A DNA stretch of 64,000 nt from Cydia pomonella. Taxonomy: Eukaryota > Arthropoda > Insecta > Lepidoptera > Tortricidae. Both the position numbers and the translations under genes were made by a program. Shown in pieces: positions 45,401 to 56,623 of the stretch (within the stretch, counting starts at the first letter, position 1; each line of letters starts with the position of its first letter). The notes under the pieces are model-generated. The model ran no database searches. It had not been told where the DNA came from and saw only the letters and a program-made list of their open reading frames with translations. The stretch is from positions 24,701,888 to 24,765,887 of the forward strand of contig NC_084707.1 of assembly GCF_033807575.1 (NCBI RefSeq). Reading direction: 5' to 3'.

Positions 45401-46656
45401 CCATCAATAACAAACAATTCTAAATATTTTTCTTGCTTATCATAACTAACTTTCGGCTTGATAACGCCTATCGGCTTGACCTTTGCCCCGTTATAAAACT
45501 TAAGTGTTAACCAACCATTTTCAAGAGGATAGTGACTTAAAAGTTTCTTATAAGTTTTGCTACTAATACACGATATCGCCGAGCCCGTATCTATCTCCAT
45601 TTGTAGTAAGATATGAGAGTCTACAGTGATAGGTACACTCACCGGTCCGTAGTCACTTAAACACAAATGGTGAAAGTCCTCGGTGGTTGACTCCTCCCGA
45701 TCCGAACTCTCCGCTTGGCTATAATGCAGCCTTCCTGATGGGGCGCTTCCCCCGCGACCGCCGCCCTCACTACGGCTCGAGCACACTCGTCGCAAATGCC
45801 CCCTGCGACGGCATAAACTGCAGATATAATCTCGGAAACGACAATTGGTGTAGTCGTGAGCTGTCGAACCACAGCCTTTGCAGTCTTGGTGGGGCCCTCT
45901 GCCGCCTGGAGTGTAGGCCGCCACGCTGCCGCCGCCGGCGCCATGTCCGCCGTTCTCCGCTATGGCGTGCGATCTTGTCCCGCTTCCCCGCGCTATGCTA
46001 CCAAGGCTCCTGGCGCGCCAACCGCCCGTGGCCCGGGAACCCCGCATCTGGTTCCCGCGCGGCCCTCCTGGCGCTAGAGCATGTACCGCAGCTGATACCG
46101 TCGGCCCCGCACCGCTCGACCCGGTGCCCGACGATGGTTCTACCGCTGCCGCGTCTCTTTCCGCTGCCTCCAAGGACGTCGCAATCCTTATCGCGTTTGT
46201 GTACGTTAGCGTATCTTCCTCCGCAAATAACCGCTGACGTATGATGTCACTTCGCAGACCACATACAAATTGGTCGCGAAGGTTTTCATTAAGGGTAGCA
46301 TCGAATTTGCATTCCCTGGCCAATTTCTTCAATTCCGCCACGTAAGTGGCAATATTTTCGCCGTTATTTTGTCGACGTTGTCTAAAACGATATCGTTCGG
46401 CCAAAACGGACGGCGTTGGTTGTAAATGATGACGTAATAGATCCACAGCTTCTTTGTAAGTGACCTCCGACGGCTTTTTGGGGCTTGCCAGGTTCACAAG
46501 TAGCTCGTACGCCCCGTTTCCCATCACAGCAATCATAGTCGGCAATTTTAATTCCTCTTTTATGGCGTTTACCAGAAAAAACATTTCCAAACGGTCTACA
46601 TATGATGACCACGTTCCGCCCGTCACGTCGAACTCGCTCATTTTCCCTATCGACAT
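42454..46656 (-). CDS. Gag-Pol polyprotein of Mag-like Ty3/gypsy element
   Basis: 1400 codons in one frame from ATG at 46656, 108 bases after the 5' LTR. Gag: residues 1-250, then two CCHC knuckles (C259-C272 and about 279-292, both C-x2-C-x4-H-x4-C). Protease: IDTGSAISCIS with D356. Reverse transcriptase: KIDLSQAYNQIEL (D582), VYGLSSSPGIFQ, and FLDD (D643, D644). RNase H: VTCDASSRG (D790) through YLYGRHFTLRTDHKPL. Integrase: zinc-binding HEPHMG...CRAC.VC (about 1000-1045), then D1073, D1127 and E1163, a DD35E spacing. No chromodomain, envelope or second frame seen; the end is low-complexity Ser/Ala/Thr. All catalytic residues expected for the family are present, so it appears coding-competent. 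Parts of the frame are strongly GC-rich compared with flanking DNA and create many false opposite-strand frames. The protein acts in cytoplasmic particles and in nuclear integration, as known for the family. Confidence 0.96.
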   Translation of the reverse strand: MSIGKMSEFDVTGGTWSSYVDRLEMFFLVNAIKEELKLPTMIAVMGNGAYELLVNLASPKKPSEVTYKEAVDLLRHHLQPTPSVLAERYRFRQRRQNNGENIATYVAELKKLARECKFDATLNENLRDQFVCGLRSDIIRQRLFAEEDTLTYTNAIRIATSLEAAERDAAAVEPSSGTGSSGAGPTVSAAVHALAPGGPRGNQMRGSRATGGWRARSLGSIARGSGTRSHAIAENGGHGAGGGSVAAYTPGGRGPHQDCKGCGSTAHDYTNCRFRDYICSLCRRRGHLRRVCSSRSEGGGRGGSAPSGRLHYSQAESSDREESTTEDFHHLCLSDYGPVSVPITVDSHILLQMEIDTGSAISCISSKTYKKLLSHYPLENGWLTLKFYNGAKVKPIGVIKPKVSYDKQEKYLELFVIDGGTTSLLGRQWLAELNIKIPEFSNCNNVKVDDLKMSNEINNLLCRYKELFSGGLGRYNGGQATLRVREGAAPVFHRARPLAYALRERVDAELDAMLRDGVIEAVDCSDWASPLVPVNKADGSLRICADYKSTLNPVLLIDRYPLPKIDDLMVSLSGACYFSKIDLSQAYNQIELDDSKKYTVINTHRGLYRYNRLVYGLSSSPGIFQRIMCNLLKGIPNVEIFLDDVIIGGKTKQEHLAALEAVFSRIHKAGLKLKSSKCVFLVDEVQYLGYIISKDGIKTDPAKVEAVLRVPRPSNVTELRSFLGIINFYGKFIKNMSVKLVPLYELLKKEKQWFWSSECERSFKEIKAILASAEVLAHYDPKKQLFVTCDASSRGVAGVLTQPGPDGRERPVAYASRTLNDAERNYSQIHCEALAIIFCMNKFHQYLYGRHFTLRTDHKPLVSIFGPNTGIPTMVASRMQRWAIILSAYSFDIEYVRTDNNGADGFSRLPVSTKSQDKLSAPEQTYLHFVQQALLLDYNEIKRETARDPLLSKVLSYIRDGWPESCEISNLQPYFNRKNELYEELGCVMWGPRLVVPEKCKDKILTMIHEPHMGIVKSKALARSYVWWAGIDEAVERVCRACAVCAAHADAPARHTPRMWTWPHRPWSRLHLDYMGPIGGKTYLVVVDAMSKWIEVFNVTNTTAGGLIDRLCELFSRFGIPKQIVSDNGKQFTSKELDDFTKYCGIEHIFTAPYHPASNGLAENSVRTLKRVIRKALQENQNVERALWAFLIHYRNVEHSTTGESPATLLLGRRLRTRLDTIKPDREGHVRRAQQRQQEAAGGVSRSVEMEDAVWYRKYLKGEKWFPGRIVDVLGPSNYKVLGDDGETVHRHIDQLRKRSVNGRLSLAATTTAIEPSDTLGTDSQGHRSVSAETPVTPVRVRAETSAASADESRGTAQTASSGSASPASPEWQFASPRASTPARARPIRQCRLNKPNYKI

Positions 46657-46764
46657 TGTTTATGTTGTTATTTTTACACGTATCACTTAAAGCACTCTGT
46701 TTTACGTAAATTTTGCAATAACACTGTGTGTATATACCGAATAGATCCCAACCTCGTAAGCCAC

Positions 46765-46866
46765 TGTAATAAAACCAGCACGTCCGTTCTAACGCCATTT
46801 ATTTGCGAACAACCCGAATACCCACATCTCATATTTATCAAAGATTATATGATTACCTACATTACA
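46765..46866 (-). repeat. 5' LTR, 102 bp
   Basis: Identical to the 3' LTR at 42153-42254; TGTAAT...ATTACA ends. Confidence 0.95.
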
Positions 46867-46871
46867 CTAAC

Positions 46872-48526
46872 TGACGTTTATTTTTATAGTAAACAATTAC
46901 AATTTATTACACAATATTTATCACTCGATTATACAATTAAATAAAAGTTTGTTAAAATAACAGTCAAACATCAATATCAATAAAATTAATATAAGGTGAC
47001 GTAGGCTAAAGAAGATTTCTATTGGCCAAGCAATGAAACCTCTCACAATATCAGACCCTCGAGAAACAATACCTTCGATACCCTTGATACGAGCCTTCCT
47101 AAGTGGCTATAATGATTCGAGAACAAGGAAAATATTAGGTGGAATAAAATCATAATGCCTTCACGTGCCGGCTGGCATTACGGCTATCTGTATGAGTTTG
47201 GTACAAAACGACCACGTATCTAATATCGGGGTCTTACGGAAACACTCGGGAAAAAGTTGGCGGCTTCGTTGTGGCTGCGAAATAAGAGGGTAGTGAAGCG
47301 GATAGCGGGATTATTATGGCAATTTTTAATAGCGGGATTTTGATAATTATTATTGGTGCATTTATTGATCTTCATCTTTACCAAATATTTCAACACAATG
47401 AATCTTTGGTTATTACTAATAACTAACTAACTATATACTGCTTGTGGCTTTGTTATTAGGCAAACATCTTCCTCCTTCCTCCTCGATGCTCGTACAATTG
47501 GAGACTATTTTTTTTAAGTTTTTCAGATATAAGCAAGGGATTAATTGAAATTTCAACCTTGCAGTTTAAATGTGCTGCGTGAGAGGTTTGCTTTTTCAAG
47601 CAATTTCAAAATTGACTAGCTATTTTCATGCGATTAACATAAACGAGAATATACCTACGTAGGAGAGCATGAAAGAAAGTACATATATAAGGCATTTTCG
47701 GAATTTTATCTGCGTACCAAAGCTACTTCATTAGTATACCTTACTATTTAACTCTGCAACACCGCAGTCAAACAAAATTATTATAATTTCTTACCTACAG
47801 TCTAATTGCTAGACATAACAATACAATATAAATATGAATATGAACTATTTTGCTATAGTAAACACCCCTATAATGGAACAGGCACCAGTAATGGAATGGT
47901 ATAGACAAATCCTGTAAAACAAGTATTTACCATCAGTTTTTAATCGCTGGCAATATTTTACCATAAAAAAGAGCTAAAGAGCTGCTTAAGTTGAATTTTT
48001 CATTGATATTTGTTACTTTGAAAATTAATGGCGCCATACATCCCATGACTGGAGCAAAAAACCATAGTTTTAATTGATTAATAATATTGAAACCCATTGC
48101 AGTAGCTTTCATTAAATACATAGAAAACATAAAGGACGAATTGGACATTCAACTTTTTAAGCATAAGTTGTAGAAATTTTACAGATGTCGGTGAAGTATC
48201 AAAAATTCTCCAAATTTTCTCTTAAATGTCCCATGATCGTTAACATAATATGTTTTTACATTGCTCCTGACCAAGTGAATACTGAAGAATTACTTGATGA
48301 AACTTTTTTAGAGCGAGTTTAAAATATTTCGGCTGGTAACCGATACGAAAAGTAGGCAGAATATTGCAATATTTTATACTTTGTGTAAAATTATAATAAT
48401 GTATTCCATGACCACTGGTTTCGTGGCCAAAATCTTACCCAAGCTTTGGCCTAAACCAATAGCGGGCTGCGATCGGAGGCAACTAGATTAGCGCGAGCCG
48501 CCAATTAGCGCTCATTCAGCCGCGCT
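46872..48526. other. No gene recognised
   Basis: AT-rich; short frames only. Confidence 0.4.
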
Positions 48527-48571
48527 CAATGCTCAATACTCAACACGCTGAGTGCTCAATGCTCAATGCTC
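48527..48571. repeat. Short CTCAATG tandem repeat
   Basis: GCTCAATGCTCAATACTCAA, then GCTGAGTGCTCAATGCTCAA: about six heptamer units, two of them degenerate. Confidence 0.65.
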
Positions 48572-48817
48572 ATTTATCACAAACAAGCTTATCCCATATT
48601 TTACCTATATTGTGGATTTGTATGCCACTAGAGGATTGAACAACGAAATATACAGAACTATTTGGAATTTTCGTGTCGAAAGAGTTCAATTTCAGCTGTT
48701 TAATACGCGTGAGTAACACAATATGGTATAGTAGTAAACAAGTGTCAGCTTAACTCAAAGTCAAAAGTTTTTCCTCCTTTTAAACGGACGCTTATTAGTG
48801 ATTCTATTATCTTCATA

Positions 48818-48976
48818 CGGACGTATTCGAGCAATGCTTATGAGATGTCACAGGGATACGATACCAATCTGTCTGTGTCAACTGTTACGTTTTTGGCTGT
48901 AGGAATGTTACTTTTAACACTGACAGATCGGTATCGTATCGCTGTGACATCTTATAAGCATTGATCAAATCCGGCT
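48818..48976. mobile_element. Hairpin MITE
   Basis: CAATGCTTATGAGATGTCAC (48832-48851) pairs with GTGACATCTTATAAGCATTG. Next, GATACGATACCAATCTGTC pairs with GACAGATCGGTATCGTATC. Arms of about 47 bp or more surround a spacer of about 38 bp. Non-coding. Confidence 0.8.
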
Positions 48977-51900
48977 GATAGTTTATAACGGCCCAAGTCG
49001 ACTCTAGCTCGTGTAAAGCTCTTCTTTAAGGATCTCTACAACGATCGGTCGTGTGCTACCCTCATTTAACTGTTGCCGGCGATTAAGACCAAATATTGGT
49101 CTACAAAGTTAGAGATCTTTTCTAGTGATCTTAAGTTCGACAAGAAATATATACAATTTAGCGATTTTTGAAACGACCTCGTCTCTAAAACTGTCCCTAT
49201 TGCAGTATGTCAAGAATGTCCCATTCTTCACATTCGCGAATGCGAATGCGAATCCAAAAGTCCAGCATACTATGTCCGAATACGAATGTTAGGGCATATG
49301 TAGTTGTTATTATCATTCCTAATTTTAAAAAAACTGTTAGTACATGCAACATGTCATTTTAAGTAGAACGGGGTGCTATACTGTTGAGAAATGCTGTCTA
49401 CTGGTCAAAATGCATTACTTGTAAACAGTTTGCGCGCACTGCCCATCCGTTGAGTTGACGACGAGACAGGACACGATCTGCGCACATTCGCATAACATTT
49501 GCTTCATTTGATGCGAAGGTTTAAACTGATGCAAATATTCGTCAATATGTTGAGACACTGTTTCATAAATTGCTGTGCCGGCTGTTCTTAAAACGACAAA
49601 AAGACAACATGAACCGCCGCATGTCGGAGCGAAAAGAGGCTTTAATTATACTTGAGGCACGCGATCAAACGAAAATTGACGCCCTCACTTTTAAGTATAA
49701 TGGAGCACCTTACTGGAAGAAGTTTACTGGAGAACGACTGGAATATTTTAAAAATCTTAGTTTACCTTAGAAAGAAGTATCATGTGGTAGTCCTTACAAA
49801 AAGAGAAAACGTTTTTCCACTTCTAAATATTTTCCATGATTTTTAGTACGTTAATGACACAATGAAAAACTAGGTTTATAAGTTTTCCTTTTTTGATGTG
49901 CATTTTTTTAAGCGATACATATAAACCTAGAATATATTATAATGAAGCGATCAAGTATGTAGAAACCGTTTTATCCCGAAATGGAAATTCAAAGAAAAAA
50001 TACATAATGTAGACTATTTGACAGCCGTTTGAAAACCAGCCATATTTTAATTTAAAATTGAATGAACGTAATTGCAATAAGGTACAAATCATAATGTCTA
50101 CGGCAAATACATGTATTTGGCGCAGAAATTATGATTATGTTCATACAACTGTATGTATCTAAACATAAAATTGCTCCCCCAACATTAATGGACTTAATTG
50201 ATTGATTTACGTTCAGATACATACTGTATATCAGCCATTTTCTTCAAGTTTTACAAATAGATGATCGTATTTAGTCTAATTAATCTACAGTTCACATTGA
50301 GAAGTACCTGCCTCACTTAAATTATCTTACTTATGGAGAGTAGTGACGTCATCACTGCTTGACAACTTACCGGTTACTATAGAATAATGATGCAAATGTA
50401 CAGGATTTAGGTATATCAGAATACAAGTTTGTTAACGTCACTTCATATAGTTGATCCCTGTATTTTCAACATAGTGGCGCAAAATGGCATTCAATTTAGT
50501 ATCATGGCGATAAAATCCAATTTGTTCATGAATTAATAAACGAATAAAAGTCATACTAGTCCGTTTTTAAGATAAGTCAATAATCATATTGTAGGTAAGT
50601 GCGCCAGGGCGATGCGATGATAGAAAAATCATGTTAACCTTATTTGTCGAATCGAGAAAATGATGTATAATTTGTGCAGTCAAACAATTAATTCATTTCT
50701 AACTTCTAACATAACTAAGCTGTAACAAGTTCAAACAAAGCAGTAATTCCCTTTATATACCTAAGCTTTTACAAGGAAAATTTTACACAAACAGTTGCGT
50801 GCAAATAGCGTTGACACATTTAATATGAATAGTTTTAATTTGTTAACATAAAAACGTAAATTGCATTTTATAATAACAGAATATGCATGAAACTGTTAAT
50901 TCCATGGACATTCAAGAATTTAACTTCGACAATCCCAAGAATAGCATCCATTAGTGAAAAGCCAATGACTCCTAAGGACGTTGCTCTATTCGATTGGACC
51001 TATTTTTAACTGACTGATCGTGCAAAGAAACTTTAAAGAAAGGGATGCATTTAGAAGAAATGAAGACGGCATTGTATAAGTAATAAACAAGTAAGAAAAT
51101 TTACCTAACGCACAGTATTTATAAATGTTTAAATCGAATAATTGACAAATATGATTGAATTGACAATAGATCCTCGCTCCAAGTCAATCCTTATGCAAAG
51201 GTTATCCATCGCTGTTCAACGTGGTATCGTGGCGAGTTTGATGGGCTTCTTTGCATCTGGAGGTCGCGGGGCGTATTTTGTGAATAGTTCCCGTGTTTGT
51301 TAGTTAGATTAGGATTTCGTTTAATTCAGGTTAAGATTTTTGTTATAGTCATAGATTTTTGGTAGATTTGGAGATTATTATGTATCGCTGTTCGTTTTAA
51401 AAATATATTGACCAATATATTCGTTCACTAAAAAGTCAAATATCGATCGATCGATGCAGCACAAAATCTTGAAGAAGCATACAAAAATTCCTCGCCTCTC
51501 TTATTGCACCATTGCTTGCACCACAACATTTTCTTTTAAAGTCCATTTAAAACTGTGCGTTAAACCTTTCCCATAAACGGTTAGCTTTATTAGTCCAACA
51601 GAGTTAGCGTATTTGCATAAACGCGCTCCTTGCGCGACTCCGCCATCGCTAAGCCAGAAATATCACTTTATTTCACAATAAAATATTCATACACTGAAGC
51701 GCGTTTGTTTGGGCACTCGGAGCTCAGAACCTACGTAGTAAAATTCTGTTTTAACAACTTGATATGGTTTTCAAATGTATCGGGCAAGTGCGAACGAAAT
51801 ACGTTATGAGACGTCTCTTGATTGCATTTCGCTAACGCCTTTGTCTTGACAAGGTGACAACAATATCAAATTCATAAAACGGGAATGGCCTTCCGATTAT

Positions 51901-53050
51901 TTTACGATGATATTTATATAACAAAAGTCCGAAGGCTTATTTAATTGATGGAATTACCTAGTTCGACGTAAGTACTTATACTTGCGGTACGAGGAAGTAT
52001 TGACAGGTTGAGCTTCAATTAGTGCTGAAATTGCACGCGGCTCCGGGAATTATCTTGGATTGATTAGAAGCTTAGTACGGTCGACCTTTTCCTACACGCT
52101 CCAACCAAACTAAATTGCGTCTGAGATTACGCTTTTAAAGTATTTTTGCGAGGCTCGTCGTTAAGAACGCTTTGATCTTGAAGCGGATAGATTTAGAAAG
52201 TTAATAGCTATCTCAACGCTTTTGAGGTGTGATTTCCGAAGACATGTTTTTTTATAGAAATAATAATGAATATTTGTATGCAGATACAAATATCTTTCTA
52301 AAATCTAGGTTGTACCTAAGTAGAAGAAAAATTACATTGCTCAATAGTATTATCATAGTAAATTAAACGTCATAACCGAATACAAAGAAACAGTAGCTAA
52401 TGTTAGAATTCTTGTCATGTTACAACTCACAATAACATCACCGCAGCAAACTAATTAAGTGTATTGAATTCCTCAACAATTGCATTTTCAAAGCATAATA
52501 TGGTTTGAATACACATACATTCAACCCTGGTAATGCCTGCTTTGAATTCGGATCTCAATGCTACAATGCGACTGTAATAATAGTTGACATACGTAAGACT
52601 GCCATTAGGCGATTGGCTGGCCTCTGCACGCCTTTAGAAATGTTTATTGTGATGCTTGGCAATTTAAAGATTCTTGGATCTACTCGCAATATTAAAAATA
52701 TACGAGCTTTGTTGGAACGAGGAAAATGCTGGCTATTTTAGATATAACCTACATACCTACATCAAAGCTCGTAATTATGAAAGTTACTTATTGCTAATAA
52801 TTTTCATGACCGCGTTTTTATTTAGTTTCATGATTTGAGATGTTTACGCCAGTTTCCATTACAGTCTTCTTATAGTTTCTGTGGTGCGTTACAAATGAAA
52901 TAATTACAAGGTGACTTTTGTTTGTAGCCGAAGCATAAACATTATTAAAAAAAGCCGGTAACAATTTATATGCTCAATAAGTCTTTACTTTATAATAATT
53001 AAAGTTAAGATTGTTTAGGCCTCTAGGATATACTTAATTGTATCACTCAC
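48977..53050. other. No gene recognised; possibly intron
   Basis: About 4 kb without a domain-bearing frame. The next exon expected on the minus strand after 53051-53211 was not found here, so this may be intron of the Sidestep-like gene. Confidence 0.35.
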
Positions 53051-53211
53051 CGTGATCCGCTTTAGCAGCCGCTTTCCCTTGTGCCACGTAATGACGGCAG
53101 GTGGCCTCGACCCTGCGGACTCGCAAGACACCTCATACCGCCGTTCGGCCGTTAATGTGCCTCCTTCGCCTATTTCTGTAGGCCTCCGTATTTCTACCGT
53201 TAGTGGCCTCA
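53051..53211 (-). CDS. Sidestep-type Ig protein, downstream exon
   Basis: 161 bp exon. Acceptor TTATGTTGCAG ends at 53212, and the donor after AAGCGGATCACG is GTGAGTG (53050 downwards). The reading frame enters with two bases completing a codon begun in the exon at 53684-53887 (C|TG, Leu) and leaves at a codon boundary. It encodes RPLTVEIRRP, then YEVSCESAGSRPPAVITWHK: the linker and B-C strands of an Ig-like C2 domain with the Cys and Trp in place. LRPL followed by GSRPPA.ITW is characteristic of Sidestep-family receptors (single-pass surface Ig proteins for axon and synapse recognition in insects, paired with Beat proteins). Paralogue not decided. Confidence 0.85.
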
Positions 53212-53683
53212 CTGCAACATAAAATTAGATTTAAATTTACATATTATAAGAAGTTGAACTAAAATTAAAAGAAGAAACACCAAGCTGGATTTAAAACCAA
53301 TAATGATAATTTTCATTCTGGAAAAGCTTGAAAATATTTGAGTGTCACGCTACGCACGCACGTATATAAATTAACACGCTAGATTGCCAACTATCAAAGG
53401 ATCTAATAATAAGCCATAGGTCATGTTAACTGTAATCTGTAATATTTACATACAAATCCAGGACCAGATACACTTTAACACAAAATTGATAAATAAGTCG
53501 CTGTTGATTGGCTGGTATACCTGACCACCATGACCATGGTCGTCCGAGCGCCTCGTATTGCGCGCTACGAGTCAGTTTTAAATTATCACTCAATGTCTAC
53601 CAGCAGAGCACGTTGTCAAACCTATTATAAATTTATCAGTCTCATTTTAGTTGGTAGGAACGCTTGATGGAAGATCAACTTAC

Positions 53684-53887
53684 GGAACATATCCAGGACT
53701 AGGGATACTTCACGTGGTGGGACTAATTGTGAATTAGCAGCTTGGCAAGTGAACACAGCGGCGTAGTCAGCGCGCCGTATCGCAGGCCACATGAGGCGAT
53801 TCTCAATGACGTCACCGGTGTTTTGTTCGTACTCGGCGTCTACTAGTACGCCGTTGACCAGCCATCGGACTGTTGGTTCTGGTCGCC
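53684..53887 (-). CDS. Sidestep-type Ig protein, upstream exon
   Basis: 204 bp exon. Acceptor TTCTTTCTTCCACAG ends at 53888, and the donor is GTAAGT (53683 downwards). Phase 1 on both sides. It encodes RPEPTVRWLVNGVLVDAEY, then ENRLMWPAIRRADYAAVFT followed by CQAANSQLVPP and SLVLDMF: the W-containing C strand through the YxCxA-type F strand of one Ig domain. This is followed directly by the linker that continues into the exon at 53051-53211. The 472 bp intron between them splices in phase. The ends imply further exons both upstream (first part of this Ig domain) and downstream; none was recognised in the window. Confidence 0.87.
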
Positions 53888-55480
53888 CTGTGGAAGAAAG
53901 AACAAGATTAAATACGAATATATATTAGGGTGATGTGGAGACTTGTTTACTACCTAATACAAAAAATATAAAGAAAGCCAGTAAAAAAAAGAGTGACAAC
54001 ACATAAGAGCGCCGTACTTGACGTAGAACATGGCATAAAAACTTAGCGTAGTCGGAATTTACAAAGTGTGTGTAATTACTAACGAAAATTAATACTTCAA
54101 CATTCCGACTAACATGAATAAATAATAGGTACCATATTAATCCTTTACAACATATTTCCCTTCACCAGTAAACAAGCTTACTCCTAAAATAAACGTCCAC
54201 GATTAAAGTAGTAGCGTGTCATTAACATGGACTCCTGATTAATATCAGACAAACATGCTTAGCTCACGTTACCGGCACCCGAGCTAAATATGACTATGGT
54301 AAATGAACGAAATAGGTTGACTCGTAATCTACATGGGAGTCAAAAGATAACATAAACTGGCTTTCCCGATGCAAATGTCGGAGAGAAACAGGAATCCTAA
54401 AATGTATAAACCAGTGGCGCGGTACAATGCGTGCACTTGCTTCGTTACGCTTGGATGCTATCATGCTCGACGCTGCGTGGATTCCCGCTCTAGCCGACCA
54501 TGATAGTTCGGACTGTTTTCATGAATTTTACAAAGAGTACGTTTTTATGAAATATGTTTTGAGTGTTTTCAGAATATATTTTAAATCAGGTTATTTCTTC
54601 TTTGAATCAGGAGCACCATGAAATCTACTATTTCTAAGTGCACCAGCTGTATAAGATTAGATTAGATTCATTTATTTCTTATTGGAAATGTACATTATAA
54701 ATTATAAGTATTTTACATGTCAAAATAAAATGCATTCACAAAAAGATAAAGGTTCCGAAATTCAATAGGTACATTATCAGGAAATTATATTTGGAGTGTT
54801 TTCGGAAATTAAATCACAGATTTCGATTTGAATTCTTACTTAAAATCATGATTCTATTGGTTATTTTTTGCATTTATTAGCTTCCGAGTTATGAAAGTAT
54901 TTAAATATCAATAATATTTTAGTAGAAGAATCAACCTACTGTATAGTGCTCATGATTCTGTGTAGGAATAAGATAAACTTAACTTTCTCGGAATTCGGAA
55001 TACGTTTTCAATAGGTATGCTTGTTTAGGTCTTGAAGGAAGTTAGGATTCGGAGAAATTCACATTGTATTGTTGTTTGTATCTGGAACATTACACAGGAA
55101 TATCGCTTACAAACGATTTTGTTCTGCATGGTAGCTACCTCAATCGAATGCGTAAAGCTCAAGTATATTATGGCAATGAGTTAGTCAAATTTTGAAATAT
55201 TACCAGACAAAATATCGGTTACTCAGTATTTCCATAAGTAAGTAAATATACTATTTTACGCCACAAAAGAAATTAAATTCAAAAATGGATTAATGGCGTT
55301 TTTCACAACAGCATTACAAGCCTGAATTAGCTATAAATGGTTGGTCTTTATCTGTCATTTTGGCTGACGTTTTTGTAAGAAAGGGATAAAATATAACTTA
55401 ACTAATTCAGTCTCGCAGTTTTATAAATTAGGGGGTTACAATGTAAATAAAGCAATAGATGGACTTATCGCTGTAACATA
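53888..55480. other. No gene recognised; possibly intron
   Basis: No exon with a supporting domain on the minus strand. The frame at 54427-54621 has none. Confidence 0.35.
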
Positions 55481-55512
55481 TCTCTTCCAGACAACCTTAA
55501 GGTAGCAGGGTA
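55481..55512 (-). repeat. Scrap of LINE 3' tail
   Basis: ATCTCTTCCAGACAACCTTA is the complement of the GGTTGTCTGGAAGAGAT tail at 37054-37070. Confidence 0.6.
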
Positions 55513-55580
55513 TAGAATGGTATTTCGCAAGCGACGTTCTCGTTCTCGACAGCCCCATTTGTGTATATGTACTAGGTTAA

Positions 55581-55852
55581 CGGCCCAATTCGAAGAGTAA
55601 AATACGAGAACGACAAGTTCTGGTTTAGATAAGTTCTCATTTAGATATCGTGTGCATGGCGTTATTTTGACAGAAGCAGCTCGATTCGGGTAACCAATGT
55701 CACTTTGACGTTAGAAATATCGTTGATAGATCTTATTGGGATCACAGCGGAATCGAAATAAACGTCAATTTTGACGTGACGTTTAGTTATCGATCTTTTA
55801 AAGATCATTCCAAAATCTTAACCGTGTCTTAATCATTCTTCGAATCGGGCCG
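55581..55852. mobile_element. TIR MITE (CGGCCCGATTCGAAG family), best copy
   Basis: Ends CGGCCCAATTCGAAGAGT and ATTCTTCGAATCGGGCCG, flanked by TAA on both sides (55578-55580 and 55853-55855). It supplies the uninterrupted version of the site hit by the nested element in the copy at 18325-18747. 272 bp, non-coding. Confidence 0.9.
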
Positions 55853-55855
55853 TAA

Positions 55856-56547
55856 GTGTGTACTAAGAATACCAATTTAACACGTATTACATGACTGTAT
55901 TGTACGTGAAACAATACGCCGTCGATATTTGTCGCCCGCAGGCTCCTTTCGGCTGGTCCTTTGTTTGCTTGTTTGTAAACCGCTATGTGCTTTTGTTAAG
56001 CCGGGATCGAACGCTAAAGCATCCTTAGTTCCGCTCTGAGCAAATTGAATTAGTTCTCGCAGTCCTGGGGCACTGGCGCGGTTTCGGGGATCTAATTCCA
56101 AATGTCAATGGGTTTAATTTGGATTTGTGTTGACAGTAACAAGTGCCGGTTACCTGCGTTATATAGCCATTTAATTATATTTCAATTTACTCCGTTCGAA
56201 ACAACTTCAAAGCGAAGCAACTTGGTTTATTATTTCGCGGGAAACTACAACAGGTATTATTTTTTCGGTTGGTCAAACTATTTCACAGCGCCGACTGGAG
56301 GTAAACTAGTTGAAAGCCGCCAACATGCTTAAGGGCGTTATTCATAAAACTGAATAATATCAATTTAAACTTGCTTTATCGCGTTATCTCACATGTGATT
56401 GCGACTTTAGTGTAAGCAAAGCGCATGCAATCAATATGATTTTAATTTCATTTTGATACGTTAATTTACATTCGAGCTCGACACGATTCGCGGACCTAAT
56501 TAATGGCGCAGCAGAGCTCGTGAATCGGGTCAGGTTTATTGTATTAT
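55856..56547. other. No gene recognised
   Basis: Short frames only. Confidence 0.4.
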
Positions 56548-56576
56548 ACCGGCCAAGTGCAAGTCGGGACACGCAT
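56548..56576 (+). repeat. 5' fragment of the repeat seen at 23511-23800
   Basis: ACCGGCCAAGTGCAAGTCGG followed by GACACGCAT. Confidence 0.55.
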
Positions 56577-56623
56577 ATTTGTGAGTACCACACCTTCACA
56601 CATACGATGTGAAAAATCTATAC

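Larger units (their letters stand above)
42153..46866 (-). mobile_element. Complete Mag-like Ty3/gypsy LTR retrotransposon
   Basis: 4714 bp on the minus strand. Two LTRs of 102 bp are identical to each other and begin TGTAAT and end ATTACA. The 5 bp target duplication CTAAC is perfect (42148-42152 and 46867-46871). After the 5' LTR the minus strand reads GTGGCTTACGAGG, where TGG can pair with a tRNA 3' CCA. Before the 3' LTR is a short purine run (AGAGGAG). Between them is a single 1400-codon gag-pol frame. Very short LTRs and one fused frame recall the Bombyx mag lineage. Identical LTRs and an intact frame indicate a recent insertion. Confidence 0.95.

Noticed and set aside
45687..46244. 185-codon plus-strand frame and other plus frames inside the retrotransposon
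   Set aside because: Opposite-strand shadows of the GC-rich gag-pol gene; Pro/Arg/Ser-rich with no domain.
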